Shown: positions 33,095 to 41,964, numbered from the stretch's first letter. The stretch: DNA of 42,170 nucleotides from Clostridium sp. UBA5530 (GCA_002423705.1 DINW01000094.1:4362-46531), one strand, 5' to 3'. Numbers and translations: made by a program. The notes: generated from the sequence alone by a model not told the origin.

Positions 33095-34043
33095 AGAAAA
33101 TCTAATTGAAGTTTCGAATTTGTGTAAGTACTTTAATGTTGGAAGAAAAGCTACCCTAAAGGCCGTAGATGATGTAAGCTTTACCATTAAAAAAGGTGAA
33201 ACTTTAGGATTAGTTGGAGAATCAGGATGCGGAAAGACAACCTGTGGAAGAACCTTAGTAAAGCTGTATGATGCTACTAGTGGAAGTATTAAATTTGAGG
33301 GTAAAGATGTAAATAGTCTTAAAGGAAAGGATCTACTACATTTTAAAAAGAATGCTCAAATGATATTTCAAGATCCGTATGCTTCATTAGATCCAAGAAT
33401 GACCATAGGGGACATAATAGTAGAGGGTATGGAGGTCCATGGTAATTATTCTAAAGAAGACAAAACTAAAGTTATAAATGATATGTTATTTAGAGTAGGT
33501 CTTCACAGCGATTATGCTAATAGATTTCCTCATGAACTTTCGGGTGGACAAAGACAGAGAATTGGAATAGCAAGGGCTTTAGCTGTTGAACCTAAGTTCA
33601 TTGTATGTGATGAGCCCATATCAGCCCTTGATGTTTCAATACAAGCTCAGGTTGTAAATATGCTTATAAAGTTCCAAAGAGAAATGGAACTCACATATTT
33701 ATTTATATCCCATGATTTGTCCATGGTTAAACATATTTCAGACAGGGTAGGAGTTATGTATTTAGGGGCCATGGCTGAAATTGGAACAAACCATGATTTA
33801 TATAAAAATCCTCTTCATCCATATACTAAAGCGCTTATATCAGCTATCCCAGTGGCAGATCCCAAGGTGGAATCCACAAGGGAAAGAATAAAGTTGCAGG
33901 GGGAAGTGCCTAGTCCAATAAATCCTGCACCTGGATGTAAATTTAGGCAGAGATGCCCTTATGCCAAGAAAGTATGTGAAGAGGTACAACCTCAATTAAA
34001 AGAATTAGAAAAAGATCACTTTGTAGCGTGCCATTTATATTAA
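33087..34043 (+). CDS. oppF: oligopeptide ABC transporter ATPase OppF
   Basis: Second ATPase, forming a heterodimer with OppD. Walker A GESGCGKT, Q-loop MIFQDPYASLDPRMT, signature LSGGQRQRI, Walker B FIVCDEPISALDVS and ISHDLSMV are present. The C-terminus has CKFRQRCPYAKKVC. It is 318 aa, the usual OppF length. Last gene of the first opp operon; a stem-loop follows. Confidence 0.96.
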   Translation: MSKENLIEVSNLCKYFNVGRKATLKAVDDVSFTIKKGETLGLVGESGCGKTTCGRTLVKLYDATSGSIKFEGKDVNSLKGKDLLHFKKNAQMIFQDPYASLDPRMTIGDIIVEGMEVHGNYSKEDKTKVINDMLFRVGLHSDYANRFPHELSGGQRQRIGIARALAVEPKFIVCDEPISALDVSIQAQVVNMLIKFQREMELTYLFISHDLSMVKHISDRVGVMYLGAMAEIGTNHDLYKNPLHPYTKALISAIPVADPKVESTRERIKLQGEVPSPINPAPGCKFRQRCPYAKKVCEEVQPQLKELEKDHFVACHLY

Positions 34044-34057
34044 ATATGCCTTAAATA

Positions 34058-34095
34058 AGGAGCCTCGCATTATGAAAATATTATGTGGGGCTCCT
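34058..34095 (+). other. stem-loop after oppF
   Basis: AGGAGCCTCGCATTAT pairs, with wobble pairs and a mismatch, with ATTATGTGGGGCTCCT. Adenines, not thymines, follow, so it is an imperfect terminator or an mRNA 3'-end hairpin. Confidence 0.6.
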
Positions 34096-34256
34096 AAAAA
34101 AATCTAAAATGTTAAATGTTAAGAAATTAAGCAAAATATATTGAAGAATTTTAATTTCAGCAATATAAATATATGACTTTTTCAACGGCTCATAATGAGA
34201 ATTGATAAGTCAGATATGTTATAATATTCTTAATATATAATCAAGGGGGAAAGAAC

Positions 34257-35441
34257 ATGATATCAAACAAGATGGTGGGATTAGTAAAAAATAGCTCAAT
34301 CATAAGAGAAATGTTTGAAGAAGGGAAGAGATTGTCAGCTATATATGGTGAAGACAATGTATTCGATTACAGCCTTGGGAATCCAAATGTGGAACCACCA
34401 GAGACTGTGAAGAAAGCTATAGCAGACATACTTTCAGAGGAGTCACCTAACTTAGTTCATGGATATATGAATAATTCAGGTTATGATGATGTAAGGGAGA
34501 ACATAGCTCAATTTATAAACTCTAAAAAAGGTAGTAACTTAAGTAAAGAAAACGTAGTAATGACTTGCGGAGCAGCAGGTGGCCTAAATATAATTTTAAA
34601 GACTATCCTTAATCCAGGAGACGAAGTTATTGCTTTTGCTCCATTCTTCGGTGAGTATACAAACTACGTTTCCAATTTTGATAGCAATTTAGTAGTTGTG
34701 CCAGCTGACACAGATACTTTCCAACCTAATATAAAGGAATTAGAAAAGGCTATTACTCCAAAAACAAAGGCAGTTATAATAAACACACCTAATAATCCAA
34801 CAGGAGTAGTATATTCAAAGGAATCTATAGAAAAAATTGCTGGGGTACTAGAAAATAAACAAAAAGAGCATGGAACAGAAATATTTTTAATCTCTGATGA
34901 GCCTTATAGAGAAATTGTTTATGATGGAGTAGAGGTTCCATATATACTTGATTTTTATAACAATTCCTTCATAGGGTATTCCTATAGTAAATCTTTATCC
35001 CTTCCAGGAGAAAGAATAGGCTATATAGTAGTTAATAGTAATATGGTAGACTTTGAAGATGTTATGGGATCTTTAAAGGTAGCTAATAGAATTCTTGGAT
35101 TTGTTAATGCACCATCACTATTCCAAAGAGTTATAGGAAAGACTTTGGGTGCAGAGGTAAATATAAATATATACAAGAAAAATAGGGATTTATTATATAA
35201 CCATCTAACAAGCTTAGGTTTTGAATGTATTAAACCAGAGGGAGCTTTCTATTTGTTCCCTAAGGCTTTAATTGAAGATGATAAGGAATTTGCAAAAATC
35301 GCTAAAAAATATAACTTATTAATAGTTCCAGGATCTTCTTTTGGATGTCCAGGGTACTTTAGATTAGCTTATTGTACAAGCTACGAGAAGATAGAAAAGT
35401 CTTTAGATAGTTTTACAAAGCTAGCAGCTGAATTTAAGTAG
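34257..35441 (+). CDS. class I/II PLP-dependent aminotransferase
   Basis: Fold-type I aminotransferase of the aspartate aminotransferase superfamily. Visible are MTCGAAGGLNIILKTILNPG, the PLP-contacting INTPNNPTGVVYSKES and ISDEPYREIVYDG, and the Schiff-base lysine in GYSYSKSLSLPGERIGY. It is 394 aa. The start ATG 34257 follows AAGGGGGAAAG. The nearest named relatives are aminotransferases acting on amino acids released from peptides, which would fit its place after an opp operon, but the substrate cannot be fixed. It is transcribed separately and has a terminator. Confidence 0.88.
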   Translation: MISNKMVGLVKNSSIIREMFEEGKRLSAIYGEDNVFDYSLGNPNVEPPETVKKAIADILSEESPNLVHGYMNNSGYDDVRENIAQFINSKKGSNLSKENVVMTCGAAGGLNIILKTILNPGDEVIAFAPFFGEYTNYVSNFDSNLVVVPADTDTFQPNIKELEKAITPKTKAVIINTPNNPTGVVYSKESIEKIAGVLENKQKEHGTEIFLISDEPYREIVYDGVEVPYILDFYNNSFIGYSYSKSLSLPGERIGYIVVNSNMVDFEDVMGSLKVANRILGFVNAPSLFQRVIGKTLGAEVNINIYKKNRDLLYNHLTSLGFECIKPEGAFYLFPKALIEDDKEFAKIAKKYNLLIVPGSSFGCPGYFRLAYCTSYEKIEKSLDSFTKLAAEFK

Positions 35442-35456
35442 AATATAGTTTATAGT

Positions 35457-35488
35457 AGCTCCTCGTTTTTTAATGGGGAGCTGTTTTT
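35457..35488 (+). terminator. intrinsic terminator after the aminotransferase
   Basis: AGCTCC (35457-35462) pairs with GGAGCT (35477-35482), extended by wobble pairs, followed by GTTTTT. Confidence 0.85.
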
Positions 35489-35680
35489 ATGGCATTACAT
35501 AAGTATATAGATTGAAAAAATAGCAAAATTAAAGTTTTATAGCGATATGGAATCTATTTCCTTGAGAAAAATCATTACAGTTTTCTTCTTTCTTACTCTT
35601 TTCTAATAAACTGTTGATGGATATAGCAGTGGCTTGTCCATATATAAAAGTAAGAATATTAGTTCGGAAATTATGATTAA

Positions 35681-35732
35681 AACCCTACTTTCATGTCAAT
35701 AATTAAAATAATATTGATATGAAGGTAGGGTT
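35681..35732 (+). promoter_or_regulatory. 21-bp hairpin that includes the ribosome-binding site of the IS ORF
   Basis: 35681-35701 pairs with 35712-35732 at 19 Watson-Crick and two G-T positions, loop of about 10 nt, followed by TTATTTTT. The only plausible Shine-Dalgarno, GGTAGGG (35724-35730), lies in the right arm. The hairpin could both end read-through transcripts and hide the ribosome site in any transcript that enters from outside. Confidence 0.75.
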
Positions 35733-35738
35733 ATTTTT

Positions 35739-36641
35739 ATGGATTTTATTGAAAGCATTAAAGATAAATTAATAAATAGGGTAGTGGAATGCTGTCCCCA
35801 TTGCAATAGCAGAAACATTGTTAAGTTCGGTAAAATTAACGGCAAAACTCAACGATATAAATGTAAAAATTGCTTAGGAACTTTCTCCCAGTTTACCAAA
35901 ACACCCTTAAGTTATAGTAAAAAACCAATAGAAAACTGGGCCATATACATAGCTGCATTGAGCAATCAGAAGACTTTAAAAGTATCCTCAAAACTTAGTG
36001 GCATTTGTTTAACTACGTCTTTCTACTGGAGGCACAAGCTTCTAAGTTCTTTGAAAATCCAAGGAGAACTTGAAGAATTTTCTAATGAGATCCAGATAAA
36101 AGAATTTGTCATGGCAAAAAGCAATAAAGGCAACCATAAAAATAAAGACATAGTATGGAGAAGACATAGGTGGTTAAAAAGTCTGTGTATGCCTATGGTA
36201 AAGCTTATAAGTTGCGTGGATACAGAAGAAAATAGAGGAATGTTTCCAATAGATGATATTATAACTGGAGTTCAGATAAAAAAATATGTGCTACCTAAGA
36301 TAAAAGAAGGCTCAACAATAAGTACCAGAAGACATAAGCTGTATAGTCCTTGTGCAAAGGAAAAATCTATAAAGGTTAAGCAATTTGTTCTATATAATAA
36401 GGGAGTTATGGAAAAGGACTTCGCTTCTTTCCAAGAGCTATGTTTTAAGCTTTTTCTAAAACCCTTTAGAGGCGTGTCCACTAAATATTTAACCTTTTAT
36501 AGCAATTGGTTCATTTGGATGGAGAAAGAGAAGTATGGACAATATTTATCTTTAGCAGATAAGATAATGAAGGGAATGAATAAGCTTAAAGTTTATGAAT
36601 TTCCAAGGGTGAATTTAAGGGGGGAGATATGTCCAGCCTAA
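35739..36641 (+). CDS. IS1595/ISXO2-like transposase, apparently catalytically degenerate
   Basis: 300 aa. An N-terminal zinc ribbon (C19-x2-C22, C42-x2-C45) is followed by an HTH-like region (SNQKTLKVSSKLSGICLTTS, FYWRHKLLSSL). The later motif FRGVSTKYLTFYSNWFIWME is typical of IS1595/ISXO2 transposases. Where relatives have DET at the first catalytic Asp, here it reads IKEF (Lys121-Glu122), just before KSNKGNHK. Asp161 (CVDTEENRG) may be the second catalytic Asp. The usual N-x-x-N-x-x-H region before RGVSTKYL is not recognisable. It is therefore either a dying transposase or a domesticated DNA-binding protein. The family is clear from the zinc ribbon and the C-terminal motif; the loss of catalysis is inferred by eye. 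Confidence 0.8.
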   Translation: MDFIESIKDKLINRVVECCPHCNSRNIVKFGKINGKTQRYKCKNCLGTFSQFTKTPLSYSKKPIENWAIYIAALSNQKTLKVSSKLSGICLTTSFYWRHKLLSSLKIQGELEEFSNEIQIKEFVMAKSNKGNHKNKDIVWRRHRWLKSLCMPMVKLISCVDTEENRGMFPIDDIITGVQIKKYVLPKIKEGSTISTRRHKLYSPCAKEKSIKVKQFVLYNKGVMEKDFASFQELCFKLFLKPFRGVSTKYLTFYSNWFIWMEKEKYGQYLSLADKIMKGMNKLKVYEFPRVNLRGEICPA

Positions 36642-36718
36642 AAATAGCATAGAGTTTGATAGTTGTAGTTTGTCCTCAAAAATACATACCTATCAACACT
36701 TCTTTAAAAAAGAGTAAG

Positions 36719-37006
36719 AAAGCCAAAAGAACATACTAAAATTTATCTACCTAAATGCTGGAAACTGATATCTGTAATTCAAAAGAATTAAAAATTTAAC
36801 TTAATTATAAATAAAGAAATCTTACAAAAACGAAATAAAACTGTAAGTTTAAATTGTGGCAGTGCTTCCTTAAAGAATATACAATAACAGTATAGATAAA
36901 TTAAAAAATTAAAGATAGCACTAATTAGCTATGTGGCTATATCCCGGGAGCCATTGCTAGTAGTGACTAGGATTTAAAATTATAAAGGAAGTATGGAGGA
37001 AAGCAA
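36719..37006. other. intergenic region between the IS and the BceA-like gene
   Basis: AT-rich 288 bp (365 bp gene-to-gene). It holds a TGGCT/AGCCA hairpin around ATCCCGGG (about 36934-36953) and CTAGT-AGTG-ACTAG at 36957-36970, a candidate operator 40 bp before the ABC genes. BceR-type control is expected by family, but no consensus site was identified. A GGAGG-type ribosome site precedes 37007. Confidence 0.45.
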
Positions 37007-37774
37007 ATGAGCACAGTTTTGAAGGTTGATAATATTGAAAAGTACTATGGTAAAAAAGGCAATATAACCAAGGCTATAGATGATATAAGTTTTCAGGTAG
37101 AGAATAGTGAATTTGTTGGAGTAATGGGGCCATCAGGTAGCGGTAAAACTACCCTTTTGAATTGCATATCTACTATAGATAATGTAAGTAGCGGATACAT
37201 ACATGTAGGTGATAGAGATGTAACAAAGTTAAAAGGAAAGGATCTTTCTAAGTTTCGTAGAGAAGAATTAGGATTTATATTTCAGGATTTTAATCTGTTG
37301 GACACATTAACTGCATATGAAAATATTGCCATATCCCTTACTGTAATGAAAGTTCATCATAAGGAAATAGACACTAGAATCAATGAAGTAGCAAAGAAGT
37401 TAGGTATTACAGATATATTAAAGAAGTACCCCTATGAGATGTCAGGTGGAGAAAAGCAGAGAGTTGCCAGTGCTAGAGCTATAATAACAAAGCCATCATT
37501 GATATTAGCTGATGAGCCTACGGGAGCGCTGGATTCTAAATCCTCAAGGATGCTATTAGATACCTTTGAACATTTAAATTCTAACTTAGGTGCTACCATA
37601 ATCATGGTAACCCATGATGCTTTTACTGCTAGCTATGCAAAAAGAATATTATTTATAAAGGATGGTAAGATTTTTAATGAACTTATAAGGGGTAATGATT
37701 CCAGAAAAGAATTCTTTAATAGAATTATTGAAGTAGTTACTCTTCTTGGAGGTGACAATAATAATGTACTCTAA
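37007..37774 (+). CDS. BceA-like ABC transporter ATP-binding protein
   Basis: 255-aa ATPase of the MacB/LolD/BceA group. Walker A GPSGSGKTT, Q-loop FIFQDFNLLDTLTAYENI, signature MSGGEKQRV, Walker B LILADEPTGALDSKS and VTHDAFTA are present. It overlaps the following FtsX-type permease by 11 bp. Such pairs remove antimicrobial peptides from their targets and, with a BceRS two-component system, sense them. The matching BceRS-like pair lies at 25390-27083, unusually far away. Confidence 0.93.
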   Translation: MSTVLKVDNIEKYYGKKGNITKAIDDISFQVENSEFVGVMGPSGSGKTTLLNCISTIDNVSSGYIHVGDRDVTKLKGKDLSKFRREELGFIFQDFNLLDTLTAYENIAISLTVMKVHHKEIDTRINEVAKKLGITDILKKYPYEMSGGEKQRVASARAIITKPSLILADEPTGALDSKSSRMLLDTFEHLNSNLGATIIMVTHDAFTASYAKRILFIKDGKIFNELIRGNDSRKEFFNRIIEVVTLLGGDNNNVL

Positions 37775-39770
37775 GTTAGCTATAAAGAATGTAAAGAAGA
37801 GTTTTAAAGATTATGCTATATATTTTATAACCTTAACTTTAGCAGTATGTGTATTTTATATATTTAATTCTATATCTTCTCAACAGATAATGTTAGATTT
37901 AAATGAGGTTCAGACAGAATACGTAAAAGTTTTGGGTACTGTAATGTCAGCACTATCTATATTTATATCATTTATACTAGGTTTTCTAATAATATATGCT
38001 AACAATTATATAATAAAGAGAAGAAAAAAAGAATTAGGATTATATATGACCATAGGTATGGATAAAAGCAAAATCTCTTTTATATTGTTCTTTGAAACAT
38101 TACTAATAGGCTTAGTATCTTTAGTTATAGGTATAGTGATGGGAGTATTTTTATCCCAGGGAGTAGCGGTATTAACAGCGAAGATGTTTCAAGTGAAGTT
38201 AAAACAATTTACCTTTGTGTTTTCTCAAGAAGCAACAATTAAAACCATAGAGTATTTTGGAATAATATTTTTGCTTGTTATAATATTTAACTCATTTATA
38301 ATTTCAAAATACAAGGTTATAGATTTGATTTATGGTGAAAAGAAAAATGAGGAATTAAAAACCAAAAACATAATGATATCTGTTTTCATATTCTTAGCGG
38401 CACTAGTATTTATAGGATTAGGCTATAAGCTTATAATTAAAAATCAGCTTATGAGTTTAGATAAGGAATTTGCCACAGCCATAATTCTAGGAGTCATAGG
38501 AACATTGTTATTCTTTATGTCTCTTTCAGGATTTGCTCTTAAGGTGGTACAAAGTAATAAAAAAGTATATCTTAAAAATTTAAATATGTTTGTCCTTAGA
38601 CAGATAAACAGTAAGATAAATACTAATTATATATCTATGTCATTGATTTGCCTTATGCTATTCGTAGCAATAGGGATGCTATCTACAGGATTTAGTTTAA
38701 GCAATTCTATGAATAAGACAATACAGTTAGCTACTCCTTATGATGGAAGCTTTATCGCAGCCGATCCATCAATTAATATAGAGGATGCCCTTTATAAAAT
38801 GGATTTTGATATAAAAAAAGACTGCAAAGATTATCATGAATTTAAAGTTTATAGACTTAATATAAGTGTTAATGATTTCTTCAAAAATGATGAAGAAGAT
38901 CTAAAAGACATAAAGGGCATGGGATTTGCTAAAGTGAAGGTTATAAAACTTTCTGATTTTAATAGGCTTATGGAGATGAAGGGCAAGGAAAGGTGCAACT
39001 TAGAACAGGATCAATATGCCATCTTAACAAATGATACAAATGTAAAAAAGATATGCGATAAAGATAAGAACAATAGATTAGATGTAATAATAAATAATAA
39101 TGAGATAAAACCATCTACTTATTCAGCAAGGTATGAATCGGTTGTAACTATGCCATTAGCTGGGGACATATTAACCTTAATAGTTAACGATGAGGCTTCA
39201 AAAGGATTAGAATTAGACTCTGCTTATGCATCATTTAACTTTTTAGGGGATCCAGAGGCAAAGGAAAAAGAATTCTTGAAAAAGGGAGAAGAAATAGGAA
39301 AGGCAATAGAAGATAGTAACCAAAAAGAAAACATGCCCAAAGTATCTGGGATCACCAAATCTATGGTAAAAGATAGTTTTGCGGGGCTTAGCACCTTGGT
39401 AGTATATATAGGATTGTATGTAGGTGTTATATTCCTTATTACTTGTGTTGCAGTTTTGGCATTACAACAATTATCTGAAGCCTCTGATAATATAAAAAGG
39501 TACAAGGTTCTAAAGAATATAGGGGTAGATGATAAGATGATAAACAAAGCTATTTTTACCCAAACATTAATATATTTCTTAATGCCACTGGCTTTAGCTA
39601 TAATTCACAGTATTGTAGGGCTATATGTAGCTAATAATGTTATAAAATTCTTTGGAGAAGGATCTATATGGAATCAAGCTTTATGGGTGTCAGCTGTAAT
39701 ATTAGTAGTATACACAATATACTTTATAGCTACTTACAATGGAGCTAAAACCATAGTTAAGAAAAATTAA
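37764..39770 (+). CDS. BceB-like FtsX-type ABC transporter permease
   Basis: About 668 aa, the BceB/VraG length. The N-terminal half has MYSKLAIKNVKKSFKDYAIY and KRRKKELGLYMTIGMDKSKI, the FtsX-domain coupling region; four helices follow. Then comes a large external region of about 200 residues (from about SNSMNKTIQLATPYDG to TLIVND), expected to bind peptide or lipid, and a final FtsX block with YKVLKNIGVDDKMINKAI. The frame opens at TTG 37746 but GGAGGTG (37748-37754) is 9 nt from ATG 37764, so that start is used. A terminator follows at 39776. Confidence 0.92.
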   Translation: MYSKLAIKNVKKSFKDYAIYFITLTLAVCVFYIFNSISSQQIMLDLNEVQTEYVKVLGTVMSALSIFISFILGFLIIYANNYIIKRRKKELGLYMTIGMDKSKISFILFFETLLIGLVSLVIGIVMGVFLSQGVAVLTAKMFQVKLKQFTFVFSQEATIKTIEYFGIIFLLVIIFNSFIISKYKVIDLIYGEKKNEELKTKNIMISVFIFLAALVFIGLGYKLIIKNQLMSLDKEFATAIILGVIGTLLFFMSLSGFALKVVQSNKKVYLKNLNMFVLRQINSKINTNYISMSLICLMLFVAIGMLSTGFSLSNSMNKTIQLATPYDGSFIAADPSINIEDALYKMDFDIKKDCKDYHEFKVYRLNISVNDFFKNDEEDLKDIKGMGFAKVKVIKLSDFNRLMEMKGKERCNLEQDQYAILTNDTNVKKICDKDKNNRLDVIINNNEIKPSTYSARYESVVTMPLAGDILTLIVNDEASKGLELDSAYASFNFLGDPEAKEKEFLKKGEEIGKAIEDSNQKENMPKVSGITKSMVKDSFAGLSTLVVYIGLYVGVIFLITCVAVLALQQLSEASDNIKRYKVLKNIGVDDKMINKAIFTQTLIYFLMPLALAIIHSIVGLYVANNVIKFFGEGSIWNQALWVSAVILVVYTIYFIATYNGAKTIVKKN

Positions 39771-39775
39771 TTAAG

Positions 39776-39809
39776 AAGTCGCAGTTGAAAGTTCAACTGT
39801 GACTTTTTT
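39776..39809 (+). terminator. intrinsic terminator after the BceB-like gene
   Basis: AAGTCGCAGTTGAA (39776-39789) pairs with TTCAACTGTGACTT (39792-39805), one mismatch-type G-T pair, followed by a T run. Confidence 0.92.
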
Positions 39810-39888
39810 ACTACCTTATTGAAAGAATTACCTCTAAAAGCTTCTAAAATCTTAGTTTAGGGTGAAGTTTGGATTCCATCTAATGTTA

Positions 39889-39971
39889 GTCGAACTTATT
39901 TAGGGTTCTAGTTGCTGTTATGTCCAACCTAAGGAGGGGGAGTGTTACAGCAGGTAGGCATCAGATAAATA
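39889..39971 (+). repeat. dispersed palindromic intergenic repeat, copy 6
   Basis: It shares TTAGTCGAACTTATTTAGGG, GTTGCTGTTATGTCCAACC, TAAGGAGGGGGAGTG, TTACAGCAGGTAGGC and CAGATAAAT with copies 4 and 5. It lies in the 517-bp gap between the BceB-like gene and oppA2; the rest of the gap is AT-rich plus the opp promoter. Confidence 0.78.
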
Positions 39972-40154
39972 TTGTTAAAAATAAAACAATATTTATAAAA
40001 ATAGTATTAATACCATAAAATAGATATAAAAATAAATTTGGATATATTTAATTATATTCATATATATTATGAATAATAGTATTTATTTAACAATAAAAGA
40101 CCAAAAGAAACAATATTTTTTATAATAATCCATAAAAACATTATGTAAATTTAC

Positions 40155-40185
40155 AATTGTCGAATAATTGAATAAATAGTATAAT
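40155..40185 (+). promoter_or_regulatory. oppA2 promoter with the same candidate CodY box
   Basis: TTGTCG (40157-40162) and TATAAT (40180-40185) have a 17-bp spacer. The 15-mer AATTGTCGAATAATT (40155-40169) is identical to that before oppA1 and in the same place relative to the promoter. Confidence 0.65.
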
Positions 40186-40287
40186 GAATCATACAGAGGT
40201 GTACCTAGATATACCACTGATAAATGTTAAAAAAAATACATATGAAAAGACAAAGACACACAAGAAAGAGCATAGGAGGACAAAATT

Positions 40288-41964
40288 ATGAAATTCAAAA
40301 AATTAATGGCTGTAGTGACAACGTTTGCAGTAGCTTCTGCCCTCTTCGTAGGATGTGGAGGAAACGACAGCGCCTCATCAGGTGGGGATACAACTAAAAT
40401 TGATAGTGAACAGCTTTACAATGGTTATTTAGGAGCAGAACCAGGAACATTAGATTCATCAAAGTGTTCAGATACTTATGGAAATAGCATATTGTATGAT
40501 ATTATGGAACCGCTTACAAGATTAGAAGATGATAAAGATGGAAATGGAGTTCTAGTAGCTGCTGGTGCAGAAAAATGGGAAAGCAATGAAAATGGAACAG
40601 TTTGGACATTCCACTTAAGAGATAATAAATGGAGCGATGGGCAAGCAGTTAAAGCTCAAGATTATGAATATGGAATTAAGAGATCTTTAGATCCTAAAAC
40701 AGGATCACCTTATGCATATCTTTTGACACCTATAAAGAATGCAGAGGCAGTTAATGAGGGAAAGATGGGATTACAAGATTTAGGAGTTAAGGCTGTTGAT
40801 GATAAAACTTTAGAAATCACATTAAGCGAGCCAACCCCTTACTTCTTAAGCTTAACATATCAAACACCAATGTTCCCATTAAGACAAGATATTGTTGAGA
40901 AAAATGGTGAAAAATATGGTTCAGAGAAAGAAACTTTAATATATAATGGACCGTTTACTGTAACTGATTGGACACACAATAGTAAGCTAGTTTTAGCTAA
41001 GAATGATTCTTATTGGGATAAAGATAATGTGAAATTACAAACAATCAATTACCCAATAATGCAAGATATAAATGCAATCTACAATTCTTTAGAGAATAAC
41101 TCAATAGATTCAGCTGGAGTAACTAAGCCAGAGTGGAGAGACAGATTTGCTAAGAATGATAAATTAGAAAATGTAAGAGTAGTTAACCAAAGAGTTAATT
41201 TCGCTTTCTATAACCACAAAGATACTATCTTCAAGAACAACAATATAAGACAAGCATTCTCACTAGGAATGGACAGAGAAGAAATAGCTAATACAATATT
41301 CAATGGAATTCATGAGCCAGCTTATGGATGGGTGCCAAAAAGTGTAACAGGAGATGGGGAAAAGGAATATAGATCTGTTGTTACAGAACCACTAAAAGAA
41401 ATAAAAGACAAAAATTCAGATGCAAAAGCATTATTAATAAAAGGAATGGAAGAGTTAGGACTAGGATCAGACCCAGCTACATTAAAGGTTAAATTCACAT
41501 TAGGCGGAACAGACCAATGGTTTAGAACTTTTGGAGAATATTTACAACAAATGTATAAGAAAACTTTAGGAGTAAACTTAGAAATAGAATTCCTAGAGTG
41601 GCCATTATTCCAATCAAAGGTACAAAAAGGTGAGTTCCAAATAGGATATATGTCATGGGGTGCAGAATTCAATGATCCAATATCCATGCTAAAACTAGTT
41701 ACATCTGACTCTACTGCTATATTAAGCGGATGGAAAAATGAAAAGTATGATGAACTAATAAAGAAAGCTTCAGTAGAAATGGATGCACAAAAGAGATTAG
41801 AACTATACAAAGAAGCTGAAAAGGTATTATTTGATGATGCTGTATTATGCCCAGTAGTTTACACAGCTAGTAACATCTTTAGATATAAATACCTTAAGGG
41901 AGTATCAGATAATCCTTTCTCAACAGCAGGATCTAAGCAAGTATATACTCAAGGAAGAAAATAG
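40288..41964 (+). CDS. oppA: oligopeptide ABC transporter substrate-binding lipoprotein, copy 2
   Basis: 558-aa family 5 solute-binding protein. The signal KKLMAVVTTFAVASALFVGC puts the lipidated residue at Cys23. It shares almost every recognisable motif with copy 1, including GAEPGTLDSSKC, WSDGQAVKAQDYEYGIKRSL and NIRQAFSLGMDREEIANTIF. Differences cluster in scattered surface-like positions, so the two may differ in peptide preference. It is the first gene of a second opp operon that leaves the window. GGAGGAC precedes ATG 40288. Confidence 0.95.
   Translation: MKFKKLMAVVTTFAVASALFVGCGGNDSASSGGDTTKIDSEQLYNGYLGAEPGTLDSSKCSDTYGNSILYDIMEPLTRLEDDKDGNGVLVAAGAEKWESNENGTVWTFHLRDNKWSDGQAVKAQDYEYGIKRSLDPKTGSPYAYLLTPIKNAEAVNEGKMGLQDLGVKAVDDKTLEITLSEPTPYFLSLTYQTPMFPLRQDIVEKNGEKYGSEKETLIYNGPFTVTDWTHNSKLVLAKNDSYWDKDNVKLQTINYPIMQDINAIYNSLENNSIDSAGVTKPEWRDRFAKNDKLENVRVVNQRVNFAFYNHKDTIFKNNNIRQAFSLGMDREEIANTIFNGIHEPAYGWVPKSVTGDGEKEYRSVVTEPLKEIKDKNSDAKALLIKGMEELGLGSDPATLKVKFTLGGTDQWFRTFGEYLQQMYKKTLGVNLEIEFLEWPLFQSKVQKGEFQIGYMSWGAEFNDPISMLKLVTSDSTAILSGWKNEKYDELIKKASVEMDAQKRLELYKEAEKVLFDDAVLCPVVYTASNIFRYKYLKGVSDNPFSTAGSKQVYTQGRK

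Larger units (their letters stand above)
35592..36718 (+). mobile_element. insertion sequence, IS1595-like, about 1.13 kb
   Basis: The left end CTTACTCTTTTCTAATAAAC and the reverse complement of the right end, CTTACTCTTTTTTAAAGAAG, are imperfect terminal inverted repeats of about 27 bp, both followed by TGTTGAT. Between them is one ORF, a zinc-ribbon transposase-like protein. TTGTCC occurs as a direct repeat near each end (35634, 36670). A 92-bp MITE at 20776 carries the same ends. No target-site duplication was recognised, so the exact ends may be off by a few bases. Confidence 0.82.

Noticed and set aside
35575..36735. Target-site duplication flanking the IS
   Set aside because: Flanks on either side (TTCTTCTTT and AAAGCCAAA) are not direct repeats; no convincing duplication was found at the MITE either.
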